From NCBI GenBank assembly GCA_026225115.1, contig JAMFSE010000104.1:1-58767 (forward strand): a stretch of DNA of 58,767 nucleotides, written 5' to 3'. Of this stretch, positions 7,895 to 17,328 are shown one piece after another. The notes below the pieces were generated by a model. It worked only from the letters and a program-made list of their open reading frames with translations, did not search any database and was not told where the DNA came from. The position numbers and the translations under genes are program-made. This DNA is from Rhodovastum atsumiense (GTDB taxonomy: Bacteria; Pseudomonadota; Alphaproteobacteria; Acetobacterales; Acetobacteraceae). Every line of letters begins with the position of its first letter. The stretch's first letter is position 1.

Positions 7895-8308
7895 ATGAAA
7901 ATCATCCCCTATCTCAGCTACAGCGGCAATTGTGCCGAGGCATTCAACTTCTATGCCGCCGCCGCCGGCGGTAAAATCGAAATGCTGATGACCTATGGGC
8001 AAGCCCCGCCGGGTGCGCCGGTGCCCCCCGACATGACGGACAAAGTCATGCACGCGACGCTGTCGATCGGCGATGCCGCCATCATGGGCGCCGACGCGCC
8101 GGTCCAGTTCGCCTCGAAACCCGCCGGGTTTTCCGTCTCCCTCAACGTGGAAACCCCGGAGGAAGCGGACCGCCTCTACGCTGCCCTTTCAGCCGGCGGC
8201 GACATCAAAATGCCAATCACCGAAACCTTCTGGGCCCAGCGCTTCGCGATGTTCATCGATAAATTCAGCATCCCCTGGATGATCAACTGCGAAAAACCAA
8301 CGGCGTAA
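7895..8308 (+). CDS. VOC-family protein, PhnB/3-demethylubiquinone methyltransferase-like
   Basis: 137 aa, a vicinal-oxygen-chelate fold protein. It opens with IIPYLSYSGNCAEAFNFY and shows DKVMHATLSIGDAAIMGAD, then FWAQRFAMFIDKFSIPWMIN, the PhnB-like signature. It has a strong AAAGGAG site and follows the SRPBCC gene by 12 bp. These small proteins are usually of unknown substrate despite older names. Last gene of the arsR-GST-AHSA1-VOC operon. Confidence 0.88.
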   Translation: MKIIPYLSYSGNCAEAFNFYAAAAGGKIEMLMTYGQAPPGAPVPPDMTDKVMHATLSIGDAAIMGADAPVQFASKPAGFSVSLNVETPEEADRLYAALSAGGDIKMPITETFWAQRFAMFIDKFSIPWMINCEKPTA

Positions 8309-8498
8309 GCAGTTCGTTTTCTGGGCAGCCTTGGAACGCCCGGCGCGAAAAGCCTTTTGACTCCAGCGCCGAGGGCCTCCACCCCATCCGTTAACGGACC
8401 TCCGGCGCGGCGGGGTACGATTATTCGTTCCTGATGAACAATGACTTGCGCCGCTGCGGGTAAGTTGCTTTAACCGCCTAATTCGATGGGAAAGCGAC

Positions 8499-9698
8499 AT
8501 GGTCTGCAAGATACTGTCCCTGGACGGCGGCGGTCCCTGGGCAATGATCCAGGCTTGCGTGCTGCAGGATCTTTATCCCGACTGGCCGGGTCGCCGCATT
8601 CTCGCCGAATTCGACCTCGCCATCGCCAATTCCGGCGGCGGCATCACGCTTGCCGGCCTGCTAAAAAACCTCACGCCCGCTGCCATACGGGATTTGTTCC
8701 TGGTGCAGGCCAATCGAGAGAAGATATTCGTAAGACGCAACTGGGCTGTTTACGAAATATGCAGGCTTCTCGGCGTCGGCCCGAAATGGGATGCCGCGGC
8801 AAAACTGCAAGGGTTGCGGACCCTCTTCAACGCCCCGCTGGCGCCGGGGGGTAGCCCGGATCCGATCGGCGATGTAACGCTCGATGCCCTGCCGGACCTG
8901 CCCGACAGGCTGCAAGTCATCATCGCTGCCTTCGATTACGACCAGAACCGTGAAGTGTTTTTCCGGCGCAAGCCATCCGTCCTGCAAGGCCAAACCCCCC
9001 CCTTCACCCCGAGCCTGGCTGGCGCCGTCCATGCCTCGAGCAACGCCCCGATCAATTACTTCAACGCGCCCGCCTTGCTCCCGGTTCATGGCGGCGTCGC
9101 ATCGCGCCGCTTCTGGGATGGCGGCGTTGGCGGCTTCAACAACCCGGTCCTGCGCGGCGTGATCGAGGTTTTGGCGAATGACCGGACCCTCGACCCTTCG
9201 GATATTTCTGCCTTGAGCCTCGGCACCGGCGGTAACTGGCAACCGGCCGGCACAGCCCCTTCGCCGGCCGAGAAGCTTCTGTTCGCACCGCCATGTGCGC
9301 CGGGACCAAGAACCGATTTGCTGAAAATGGCTACCGCCATTATCGACGATCCGCCGGATGCCGCATCTGTCGATGCCCATGTGATAACGCGGGCGCCTGA
9401 CGATGCCCCGCGCATCATCCGGCTAAGCCCGGTGATCGGCCCTGAACGGCAGGGAACCCATTGGGGATTGCCCGCCGGGTTTTCGTATTTTCCCGGTATC
9501 ACGCCGGCGGTGGCATTCACCACCTTGCTTAATATGCCGATGGATGCCGTCGCGCAGCAACAGGTGGACCTTATTCAAACGCTGGCCGCCGAGTGGATTG
9601 CCGGCCGGATCCCCAATCAGCCTATCCTGCGCAACCAGGAGGATGGGTCGATCATCATCGGTCACGGCCGATACGCGGATGGCAAGAACGCCTGGTGA
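8499..9698 (+). CDS. Patatin-like phospholipase
   Basis: 399 aa. Patatins are Ser-Asp acyl hydrolases that act on membrane lipids. The oxyanion glycine loop LDGGG is at residues 8-12, the likely nucleophile Ser45 lies in ANSGGG (a degenerate GxSxG), and the Asp of the DG[GA] motif is Asp207 in WDGGVGGFNNPV. It carries no signal peptide. The next gene, a multi-spanning membrane protein, begins 23 bp later, and the two appear co-transcribed. No nucleotidyltransferase gene is near, so a CBASS assignment is not supported. Confidence 0.85.
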   Translation: MVCKILSLDGGGPWAMIQACVLQDLYPDWPGRRILAEFDLAIANSGGGITLAGLLKNLTPAAIRDLFLVQANREKIFVRRNWAVYEICRLLGVGPKWDAAAKLQGLRTLFNAPLAPGGSPDPIGDVTLDALPDLPDRLQVIIAAFDYDQNREVFFRRKPSVLQGQTPPFTPSLAGAVHASSNAPINYFNAPALLPVHGGVASRRFWDGGVGGFNNPVLRGVIEVLANDRTLDPSDISALSLGTGGNWQPAGTAPSPAEKLLFAPPCAPGPRTDLLKMATAIIDDPPDAASVDAHVITRAPDDAPRIIRLSPVIGPERQGTHWGLPAGFSYFPGITPAVAFTTLLNMPMDAVAQQQVDLIQTLAAEWIAGRIPNQPILRNQEDGSIIIGHGRYADGKNAW

Positions 9699-9721
9699 CA
9701 GCCCTGCAGGAGACAATGACG

Positions 9722-11047
9722 ATGGCCGATGGATCAGTGTTGATGCAGCGTATCGTTGATGTTTACCGAAAACGTAAGACTGCGCCCAAGCGATGGAATG
9801 AGAAGTTTAACAGCTGGCGGCACGACCAGACCTGGTTCAGGCATGGCGGCTATTGGATAGGTTTAATCGGACTGGTCTGGGTGCTGGGCTATATCGTGGG
9901 CAGCCTTAAAACCGGCACCCAATCCGACAAAATCCTAGATTGGAAGATTTCGGCCCTCGGGATCGCGGCCCTCACGACATTCCTTGTTTCGGCGCCGTTT
10001 TTTCGCTTTCTGGCGAGCGGCTGGAATGCCCGCTATGACGAGTTTCGCAACCGCCTGACCGATACAATGCTGATCGCTTATCTTAAGCAATATTGGGAAC
10101 AGCGGCTCATCGAGAAAGGGCTGATGGAATGTCCGCAGGAACAGCGGTTTAAAGCTGCCGGCTTGCTCTTCCTTGGGATATATCGCGAGCAATACGGTCG
10201 GCCTGCATTTCGGATTCCGATCGTGCTGCTCGCCACCATCGTATTCGTCGAAACCTGCTGGCTGGTGCTTGCGAATGGCGGTTCTGCAGCGCTGTTTGAC
10301 AAAGCCAGCATCCAGGTCGCCACCGCTTCCATCGCCGGCGCCTATCTGTTCGCAGTCGGCGACAGTGTCCTCAGCGTCCGCCGCCGCAGCTTGAATGTGG
10401 CGGATGTGTATTGGTACGCATTGCGAATGCTGGTCGCCGTGCCGGTCGGCGCGGCGGTCGCAGCGCTGACGCCAGGCAAAAACCAGCCTGGCGCGCAGAT
10501 CGCGGCGCTGGCATTGGGGATGCTTCCGATCGGGGAATTTATCAAGACCTTGCGCCGCTTGCCCTATTGGGCACCGGGCGTTCCGCGTGGCGAGTTGGAC
10601 TCCGATCAGTTGACGAAGCTTGAGGGCGTTACGATCGGCATCTCCGATTTGTTGCGAGCCGAGGGCGTCACCTCGGTCGAACAATTGATCGGCATGGACC
10701 CAGTGCTGCTCTCCATCCGCACCGGTTTGCCCTTCGACCTGATCCTGAACCTCTCGTCGCAGGCCCTGGTGCGGCGCAGCTTCAGCGATTCGGCCGACCG
10801 GCTCGTGGATATCGGGCTTGCGGACGCGGAAGCGATCGAATCGCTCGTACGGCTGCTCGACGGAAAGGACGAGGACGCGAAACAGCGCGCCAACGCGATC
10901 GTCGATGACGCAACGGCAAGGCTGCAAACGAGCACAAATCCACCATCGCCCCGGCGTGAAAGCGTGGAATTTTGTTTCAGGATTATCGCCGCCTCGCCCT
11001 ACACGACCTTCTTTTGCTCCGCACGGGAAAACGAGGAAGCGGGCTAG
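9722..11047 (+). CDS. Membrane protein with about six TM helices and a C-terminal HhH-like domain
   Basis: 441 aa. The ATG at 9722 is favoured because AGGAGA (9708-9713) is eight bases upstream; ATG 9716 is the alternative. Hydrophobic segments begin near residues 37, 68, 160, 190, 220 and 250. The soluble C-terminal half carries two helix-hairpin-helix-like stretches, GVTIGISDLLRAEGVTSVEQL and VDIGLADAEAIESLVRLLDG, a pattern of DNA- or protein-binding repeats. No named family is recognised. It is coupled to the patatin gene, suggesting that the two proteins act together at the membrane. The last 35 residues look low in conservation. Confidence 0.7.
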   Translation: MADGSVLMQRIVDVYRKRKTAPKRWNEKFNSWRHDQTWFRHGGYWIGLIGLVWVLGYIVGSLKTGTQSDKILDWKISALGIAALTTFLVSAPFFRFLASGWNARYDEFRNRLTDTMLIAYLKQYWEQRLIEKGLMECPQEQRFKAAGLLFLGIYREQYGRPAFRIPIVLLATIVFVETCWLVLANGGSAALFDKASIQVATASIAGAYLFAVGDSVLSVRRRSLNVADVYWYALRMLVAVPVGAAVAALTPGKNQPGAQIAALALGMLPIGEFIKTLRRLPYWAPGVPRGELDSDQLTKLEGVTIGISDLLRAEGVTSVEQLIGMDPVLLSIRTGLPFDLILNLSSQALVRRSFSDSADRLVDIGLADAEAIESLVRLLDGKDEDAKQRANAIVDDATARLQTSTNPPSPRRESVEFCFRIIAASPYTTFFCSARENEEAG

Positions 11048-11132
11048 CCACGCTCCCATCTGCAAGCGGGCGTGCGCAGGCGCATCCCACCTTCCAACCG
11101 CACCCTAACAATCAAGCCCCCAGCCACAACTT

Positions 11133-11978
11133 TCAAATCAACGGCGCATCGCCCTGCTGCAAAAGCTGTCTTACCCGCGCCGCATCCACTGGCGTTGCCG
11201 GATTATAGATGATCATGCTGAGATCGGTCCGGCCTTCCACCGCGAACGATGAAAACTCGAAACAAATTTTCCCAAGCTCAGGATGGTTCAATCGTTTCGT
11301 CCCATCGCCGGAAGCACCCACATTGTTTTCCTGCCAGAGCGCGTCGAATTCGGGGCTCATCTGGCGAAGTTCCTCCACGAACTCGAGCACCTGCGTCGCG
11401 GCGCCGGCCCGTGCCGCATCCGCCCGGAACGCCGCCACCACATAGCGCGCAACGCTTTTCCAATCTTCCTGCGCGGCCTGGATACGTTCACTGCTGAACA
11501 TCATTTTCAAAATATTGCGCTGGTGGTGCTGCAATGTCGAATAATCGGTGAGTACGGCGGCAGCGGCGCGGTTCCACGCCACCACATCCCAGGTCGCCGT
11601 CCGCACCACCGCCGGGCTCACCTCCAGCGCATCCAGCACCCGCTGCAGCCGTGGCGATATCGCATCCGCCCCCCGGTAACGCGCTTCCGGCGGCCGGTTC
11701 AGCCCCAGCATATAAACATGCTCGCGCTCGACGTCGGTCAGCATCAAGGCGCGCGAAATCCGGTCCAGCACATCGGCGGAAGGCGCACCCCCGCGGCCCT
11801 GCTCCAGCCAGGTGTACCAGGTCGGGCTGATATTGGCCCTTGCGGCCACTTCTTCGCGCCGCAGCCCCGGCGTCCGCCGTCTGCTCCCGGATAGCCCGAA
11901 CGCGGCAGGATCCAGCCGGGTCCGCCGATCCTTCAAATAGGATCCAAGCAGCCCTTCATTGCCAACCGAAACGCTCAT
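11133..11978 (-). CDS. XRE-family regulator with MmyB-like ligand-binding domain
   Basis: 281 aa. Residues about 10-80 form a helix-turn-helix domain (GSYLKDRRTRLDPAAFGL, then TPGLRREEVAARANIS, WYTWLEQGRG). The remainder matches the MmyB-like ligand-binding domain (VVRTATWDVVAWNRAAAAV, ELGKICFEFSSFA). Members repress or activate an adjacent oxidoreductase gene. It is divergent from an SDR-type gene 91 bp away, the usual arrangement, with a dyad operator candidate between them. Confidence 0.9.
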   Translation of the reverse strand: MSVSVGNEGLLGSYLKDRRTRLDPAAFGLSGSRRRTPGLRREEVAARANISPTWYTWLEQGRGGAPSADVLDRISRALMLTDVEREHVYMLGLNRPPEARYRGADAISPRLQRVLDALEVSPAVVRTATWDVVAWNRAAAAVLTDYSTLQHHQRNILKMMFSSERIQAAQEDWKSVARYVVAAFRADAARAGAATQVLEFVEELRQMSPEFDALWQENNVGASGDGTKRLNHPELGKICFEFSSFAVEGRTDLSMIIYNPATPVDAARVRQLLQQGDAPLI

Positions 11979-12000
11979 CCCATTAGCCTTTATACCATGA

Positions 12001-12016
12001 TAAAGTCACTACTTTA
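12001..12016. promoter_or_regulatory. Dyad operator candidate between the XRE and SDR genes
   Basis: TAAAGT-CACT-ACTTTA is a perfect 6-bp inverted repeat with a 4-bp spacer, lying 22 bp upstream of the regulator start and 53 bp upstream of the SDR start. Its position suits autoregulation and control of the divergent gene. Binding is inferred from position and symmetry only. Confidence 0.5.
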
Positions 12017-12069
12017 ACAGGATACACCAGGCGCAGATATAAGTCTCCCACAAACTTGGAGTTTTCGTC

Positions 12070-12948
12070 ATGCGCGTATTCGTCACCGGCGCCACCGGCT
12101 TCATCGGCACCGCCCTTATCCCGGAACTGCTCGCAGCCGGCCACACGGTCCTCGGCATGACCCGCTCGGATGCGGGCGCCGCCGCCCTGACCAAAGCGGG
12201 GGCCGAAGTTCATTTCGGAACATTGGAGGACCCCGACAGCCTGACAAGCGGCGCCGCCAAAGCAGACGGCGTCATCCATCTGGCGTTCGACCATGATTTC
12301 TCGAATTTCCAGGCAAATTGCGACAAGGATGCCCGCGCCATCGAAGCGCTTGGCGCGCCCCTGATCGGCACCGACCGTCCACTCATCATAACCTCCGGCA
12401 CCGCCGCGGCGCTCGCGGTCGGCCGGCCCTCCACCGAGGAGGATCCGATCAATTCGATGATCCCGCGCGTTGCTTCGGAAACTGCGGCCAACGGCTTGCA
12501 GGCAAAGCGCGTGCGGATTGCCTCGATGCGGCTGCCGCAGGTCCATGATCCGGTCAAGCAAGGCCTCATCACCTACGCCGTTTCCATTGCCCGTGAAAAA
12601 ACCGTCTCGGCCTATATCGGCGAAGGGAAAAACCGCTGGCCGGCTGTACATGTTTTGGATGCGGCGCGGCTTTATGTGCTGGCGCTGGAAAACTGCGTCG
12701 CAGGCGCGCGCTATAACGCTGTCGGGGAAGAAGGCGTTTCGATGCGCGAAATCGCGGAATCCCTAGGGCGCGGTCTGAAGCTGCCCACCGTCTCCATCAC
12801 GCCGGAGCAAGCCGCGGCGCATTTCGGTTGGCTGGCCATGTTCGTCGGTCACGACATGCCGGCTTCCAGCGCGCTGACGCAAAGATGGCTTGGCTGGAAA
12901 CCGACCGGCCCCAGCCTGATTTCCGATCTCGATAAGGCGCAGTTCTAA
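12070..12948 (+). CDS. NAD(P)-dependent atypical SDR / epimerase-like oxidoreductase
   Basis: 292 aa. The N-terminal dinucleotide-binding motif is TGATGFIG (residues 6-13), followed by a short-chain dehydrogenase/epimerase-like fold (GVIHLAFDHDF, IITSGTAAAL, AVHVLDAARLYVLALE). The catalytic Tyr-Lys pair is not obvious, which is common among the atypical SDRs of this subgroup. It is the presumed target of the divergent XRE regulator. Substrate unknown. Confidence 0.85.
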   Translation: MRVFVTGATGFIGTALIPELLAAGHTVLGMTRSDAGAAALTKAGAEVHFGTLEDPDSLTSGAAKADGVIHLAFDHDFSNFQANCDKDARAIEALGAPLIGTDRPLIITSGTAAALAVGRPSTEEDPINSMIPRVASETAANGLQAKRVRIASMRLPQVHDPVKQGLITYAVSIAREKTVSAYIGEGKNRWPAVHVLDAARLYVLALENCVAGARYNAVGEEGVSMREIAESLGRGLKLPTVSITPEQAAAHFGWLAMFVGHDMPASSALTQRWLGWKPTGPSLISDLDKAQF

Positions 12949-12990
12949 CAAGCGCTTTCGCCCTCTCGTCTTTTTCGCTAAACCGCCGCC

Positions 12991-14709
12991 ATGAAGTTTG
13001 ACGTCATCATCATCGGCGGCGGTCACGCCGGCTGCGAGGCGGCGGCGGCATCCGCGCGCAGTGGCGCCGCGACGCTGCTGATCACGCAGCGCGCCGACCG
13101 GCTGGGTGAGATGTCGTGCAACCCCGCCATCGGCGGCATCGGCAAGGGCCATCTGGTCCGCGAGATCGACGCGCTGGACGGCATCATGGGCAAAGCAGCA
13201 GACGCCGCCTGCATCCATTTCAAACTTCTGAACCGCGGCAAGGGTCCGGCGGTGCGCGGGCCGCGCGCCCAGGCCGACCGCAAACTATACCGCAACGCCA
13301 TCCAGAGCCTGCTGGCAGCGGAGCAGAATCTCACCATCATCGAAGGCGAAGCCGCGGCGCTGGACCGCGATGCCTCCGGCCGCCTGGCCGCCGTGATTAC
13401 CGCAACCGGCGAAAAATTCCGCTGCGCCGCCGCGGTGCTCACCACCGGCACGTTTTTGCGCGGGGTTCTGCATTTCGGCGTGGTCACTGAAGCCGGCGGC
13501 CGCATCGGCGACGATGCCGCCGTCAGCCTGGCGGATTGCCTGCTCGGGCTCGGCCTGCCCTTGGGCCGGCTGAAAACCGGCACGCCGCCGCGGTTGGATA
13601 AAAACAGCATCGACTGGGATGGCCTCGCCGAAGATGCCGGCGAGAACCCGCCGGAGCCGTTCTCGGCGCTGACCGCCGCCGTCACCAACCCGCAAATTTC
13701 CTGCCGCATCACGGCCACCACGGCGGAGACGCATGAGATCATCCGCCAGAATATTCACAAATCCGCCGTCTATGGCGGCAACATTGCCGGCCGCGGACCC
13801 CGTTATTGCCCCTCGATCGAAGACAAGGTGGTTCGCTTCGCCGATAAAACCAGCCACCAGATTTTTCTGGAGCCCGAGGGCCTGGACGACGACACGATCT
13901 ATCCCAACGGCATCTCCACCTCGCTGCCGCAGGATGTGCAGGAACTGCTGGTCCGCTCGATCCCCGGCCTGTCGCACGCCAAGATCCTGCGCCCTGGCTA
14001 CGCGGTCGAATATGATTACGTCGACCCGCGCGCGCTCGATCACTCCCTGCAGTTGAAGGCCGTGCCCGGCCTGTATCTCGCTGGACAGATCAACGGCACC
14101 ACCGGTTACGAAGAGGCCGCCGCGCAAGGCTTGATGGCGGGGTTGAACGCGGCTCGCGTGGCGGGCGGGAAAGAAATGCCCGCGACTTTGTCGCGAGCAC
14201 AAGCCTATATCGGTGTGCTGATCGACGATCTGGTAACGCAAGGCGTGACCGAGCCGTACCGCATGTTCACCTCCCGCGCCGAATACCGGCTGTCACTGCG
14301 CGCCGATAACGCCGAGGTCCGCCTGACCCCGCTCGGCCTCGCCTGGGGCTGCGTCGGCGCCGAGCGCGAGGCCAGTTTCGCTGCGTTGCAGGCGGAGATC
14401 GCCGAATTCGCCGCCGCCCCGGACGATCGCATGAGCCGCGCCGCCGAAATCAGCCGCGCCGACACGCATTATTCCGGCTATCTCCGCCGCCAGGACGCCG
14501 AGATTAAAGCCCGTGAGAGCGATGAGGCCGTGCGAATCCCTGAGAATTTCGATTTCTCATCGCTCGCCGGTCTCTCGAATGAATTGCGGGAGAAAATGGC
14601 CCGGGTGAAACCGGAAAGCCTTGGCCAGGCCGGCCGAATTGAAGGCATGACCCCGGCGGCGCTGGGCGCCATCTTCGGCGCCCTCAAAAAGCAGCGCCGC
14701 GCCGCGTGA
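12991..14709 (+). CDS. mnmG: tRNA uridine-5-carboxymethylaminomethyl(34) synthesis enzyme MnmG
   Basis: 572 aa, at the short end of the family. It is the FAD- and NADH-dependent partner of MnmE in wobble uridine modification. The FAD-binding [10 protein letters not shown] is at residues 9-18. Family signatures follow: [46 protein letters not shown], and [15 protein letters not shown]. The C-terminal helical domain binds MnmE and tRNA. Its stop codon overlaps the GTG start of rsmG. It heads mnmG-rsmG-parA-(parB). Confidence 0.97.
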   Translation: MKFDVIIIGGGHAGCEAAAASARSGAATLLITQRADRLGEMSCNPAIGGIGKGHLVREIDALDGIMGKAADAACIHFKLLNRGKGPAVRGPRAQADRKLYRNAIQSLLAAEQNLTIIEGEAAALDRDASGRLAAVITATGEKFRCAAAVLTTGTFLRGVLHFGVVTEAGGRIGDDAAVSLADCLLGLGLPLGRLKTGTPPRLDKNSIDWDGLAEDAGENPPEPFSALTAAVTNPQISCRITATTAETHEIIRQNIHKSAVYGGNIAGRGPRYCPSIEDKVVRFADKTSHQIFLEPEGLDDDTIYPNGISTSLPQDVQELLVRSIPGLSHAKILRPGYAVEYDYVDPRALDHSLQLKAVPGLYLAGQINGTTGYEEAAAQGLMAGLNAARVAGGKEMPATLSRAQAYIGVLIDDLVTQGVTEPYRMFTSRAEYRLSLRADNAEVRLTPLGLAWGCVGAEREASFAALQAEIAEFAAAPDDRMSRAAEISRADTHYSGYLRRQDAEIKARESDEAVRIPENFDFSSLAGLSNELREKMARVKPESLGQAGRIEGMTPAALGAIFGALKKQRRAA

Positions 14710-15261
14710 GCGGAGAAAAACTCCGGCAGTTTGCAGCGCTGGTCGTCAAATGGTCCGCGAAGATCAACCTGGTCAGCAAGCATGATCTGCCGGATCTCTG
14801 GGAACGCCATATCCAGGATAGCCTGGCGCTGATCCCCTATATCTCCGTCGGCACCCTGGCTGCCATCGACCTCGGCTCCGGCGCGGGATTTCCCGGTCTG
14901 GTGCTCGCGATCGAAACCGGCATCCCGTTCACGCTGATCGAATCCGATACCCGCAAAGCTGCATTTCTGACGGATGCCGCCCGCGAACTTGGCGCACCCG
15001 CCAAAGTCCTCAACACCCGCATCGAAGCGGCAAAAACCACTCCCGCACCCTTGGTCACCGCCCGCGCCCTCGCGCCGCTCGATAAATTGCTGGCGCTCGC
15101 GACCCCGCATCTGACCCCAAACGGCATCTGCCTGTTTCCGAAAGGCAAAAGCTATGAGGAAGAATTGAAAACCGCGCAGGAGCACTGGCGCATGAATGTC
15201 GAACGGTGCAAAAACCCGTTTAACGCCGAAGCGTGCATCCTTAAACTGGGTAACATTCACC

Positions 15262-15281
<20 letters not shown>
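14706..15281 (+). CDS. rsmG: 16S rRNA (guanine527-N7)-methyltransferase RsmG
   Basis: 191 aa. It methylates N7 of G527 in 16S rRNA using S-adenosylmethionine. Motifs seen: INLVSKHD, the HIQDSLAL segment, the SAM-binding [16 protein letters not shown], and [13 protein letters not shown]. It starts with GTG inside the mnmG stop (4-base overlap), and its end overlaps parA by 20 bp, so the three genes should be translationally coupled. Confidence 0.95.
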
Positions 15282-16059
<778 letters not shown>

Positions 16060-16071
16060 AGCCAGGAAGCA

Positions 16072-16190
16072 CTTCTTTTTCTGAAGAAAAAGAAGCAAAA
16101 AGACTTTTTATGCTGGGCGTGGGCGTTGGCGCGCTAACGCCCACGCCCAGAGTATTAGAAGTTTTTTGGTTCTTTTTTGCGAAAAAGAAC
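16072..16190. repeat. Composite nested inverted repeat between parA and parB
   Basis: Three hairpins follow each other. The first has arms CTTCTTTTTCT (16072-16082) and AGAAAAAGAAG (16085-16095). The second has arms CTGGGCGTGGGCGTT (16113-16127) and AACGCCCACGCCCAG (16136-16150). The third is GTTCTTTTT (16169-16177) with AAAAAGAAC (16182-16190). AAAGACTTTTT and AGAAGTTTTTT flank the middle one, so the whole unit is roughly palindromic. Related units lie at 40781, 51053 and 53318. As transcription would run through it from parA to parB, it may attenuate parB expression or have been inserted there. Confidence 0.75.
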
Positions 16191-16221
16191 TGCTTGTCTT
16201 TTCTGCTTTTAGGAATCTTCG

Positions 16222-17109
16222 ATGTCTTCAAAAGAACAACCGAAACGTCTGGGTCGCGGGCTTGCTGCTTTGCTGGGAGATTCCGCGGCGCCTGCTTCGG
16301 TTTCGGCGCCTGGCGTGCAGAGCCTGGGGGTTGAGCAATTGGAGCCGGGGCCATTCCAGCCGCGCTATTCAATGAACGAAGTGGCGCTGGAGGAGCTGGC
16401 GGCATCGATTGCCGAGCGCGGAATTTTGCAGCCGCTTTTGGTTCGCCCGCACCCGGAGAAATCCGGCGCGTATCAGATCATCGCCGGCGAGCGGCGCTGG
16501 CGAGCCGCCCAGAAAGCACAATTGCACGAAGTTCCGGTGCTGGTACGGGAGCTATCGGATATCGATGCGATGGCGGCCGGACTGGTGGAAAACCTGCAGC
16601 GTGCCGACCTTAATCCGATCGAGGAAGCTCTGGGTTATCGCCGTCTGCTGGAGGAGTTTAAGTTGACCCAGGAGCGTTTGGCGGCGGCGATTGGCAAGAG
16701 CCGCGCCCATATCGCCCAGTCCCTGCGGATGCTGAGCTTGCCGGCCAACGTGCTTCAATTTGTACGGGATGGCGCGCTATCCGTCGGCCACGCGCGCGCG
16801 CTCATCGGCACGCGCAGTCCTGAATTAGTCGCCAAACGGATTCTCGACGGCAACCTTACCGTCCGGCAAACCGAAGAAATTGTGAACAGGCTTGCCAAGG
16901 GTTTACCCGGGGGCACCCCGCCGGTGCGCAGAAAGGCGGATGGTCCAGCTGAAACGACGCTGTCAGAGACGGAAAGTGTCGGGCGCGCGTTGAGTGAAAA
17001 GCTTGGTCTAACCGTTAAACTGACCTTCAACGGCAATGGCGGCGCGATGACTTTAAATTATAAAACCCTCGATCAGCTGGATGAGCTCTTGGCGTTGCTG
17101 AACGCCTGA
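16222..17109 (+). CDS. parB: Chromosome partitioning protein ParB (CTPase, parS-binding)
   Basis: 295 aa. ParB binds parS, spreads as a CTP-dependent clamp and stimulates ParA. The N-terminal basic KRLGRGLAALLGD segment (residues 8-20) is the ParA-interacting region. CTP-binding motifs are GERRWRA (89-95) and ENLQRADLNPIEEA (123-136). The helix-turn-helix lies at about 148-172 (ERLAAAIGKSRAHIAQSLRM). The C-terminal dimerisation domain ends at LALLNA. An AGGA site precedes ATG 16222. A perfect palindrome with a CACGTG centre begins at its last codon, and two more follow. Confidence 0.96.
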   Translation: MSSKEQPKRLGRGLAALLGDSAAPASVSAPGVQSLGVEQLEPGPFQPRYSMNEVALEELAASIAERGILQPLLVRPHPEKSGAYQIIAGERRWRAAQKAQLHEVPVLVRELSDIDAMAAGLVENLQRADLNPIEEALGYRRLLEEFKLTQERLAAAIGKSRAHIAQSLRMLSLPANVLQFVRDGALSVGHARALIGTRSPELVAKRILDGNLTVRQTEEIVNRLAKGLPGGTPPVRRKADGPAETTLSETESVGRALSEKLGLTVKLTFNGNGGAMTLNYKTLDQLDELLALLNA

Positions 17110-17130
17110 ATTGTCACACGTGTGACAATT
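17109..17130. promoter_or_regulatory. parS-like palindrome, copy 1
   Basis: A 22-bp perfect palindrome overlapping the parB stop, with core TGTCACACGTGTGACA at 17112-17127. The classical bacterial parS is TGTTTCACGTGAAACA: length, symmetry and the CACGTG centre agree, and two positions per arm differ. The location next to parAB supports the centromere reading. There is no T-run, so it is not a normal terminator. Confidence 0.65.
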
Positions 17131-17239
17131 TGGACTTAAGCCATTGATGTACATAAAGAATTTGGGATTTTCACAGCGGCCACGGGCGGAGGAACTGAGA
17201 TCGGGTGACTGTCCACCTGATATGCGACGGTTTCCGGGA

Positions 17240-17263
17240 AAATTGTCACACGTGTGACAATTT
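17240..17263. promoter_or_regulatory. parS-like palindrome, copy 2
   Basis: A 24-bp perfect palindrome with the same 16-bp core at 17244-17259. Its centre is 132 bp from that of copy 1. Both copies are followed by related sequence (CAATTTGG, then TAAAG/ACATAAAG and AAAGAATTTG), so the two are parts of a partly decayed direct repeat covering about 17109-17163 and 17240-17303. Confidence 0.65.
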
Positions 17264-17328
17264 GGGCCTAAAGCTCTGGTCACATTAAAGAATTTGAACT
17301 TTATCGATAGGTTGAAGGGACTGGTTCG

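Noticed and set aside
8499-11047. CBASS defence system with a patatin effector
   Set aside because: No CD-NTase, Cap2/Cap3 or other signal-making gene lies within reach; patatin alone is not enough.
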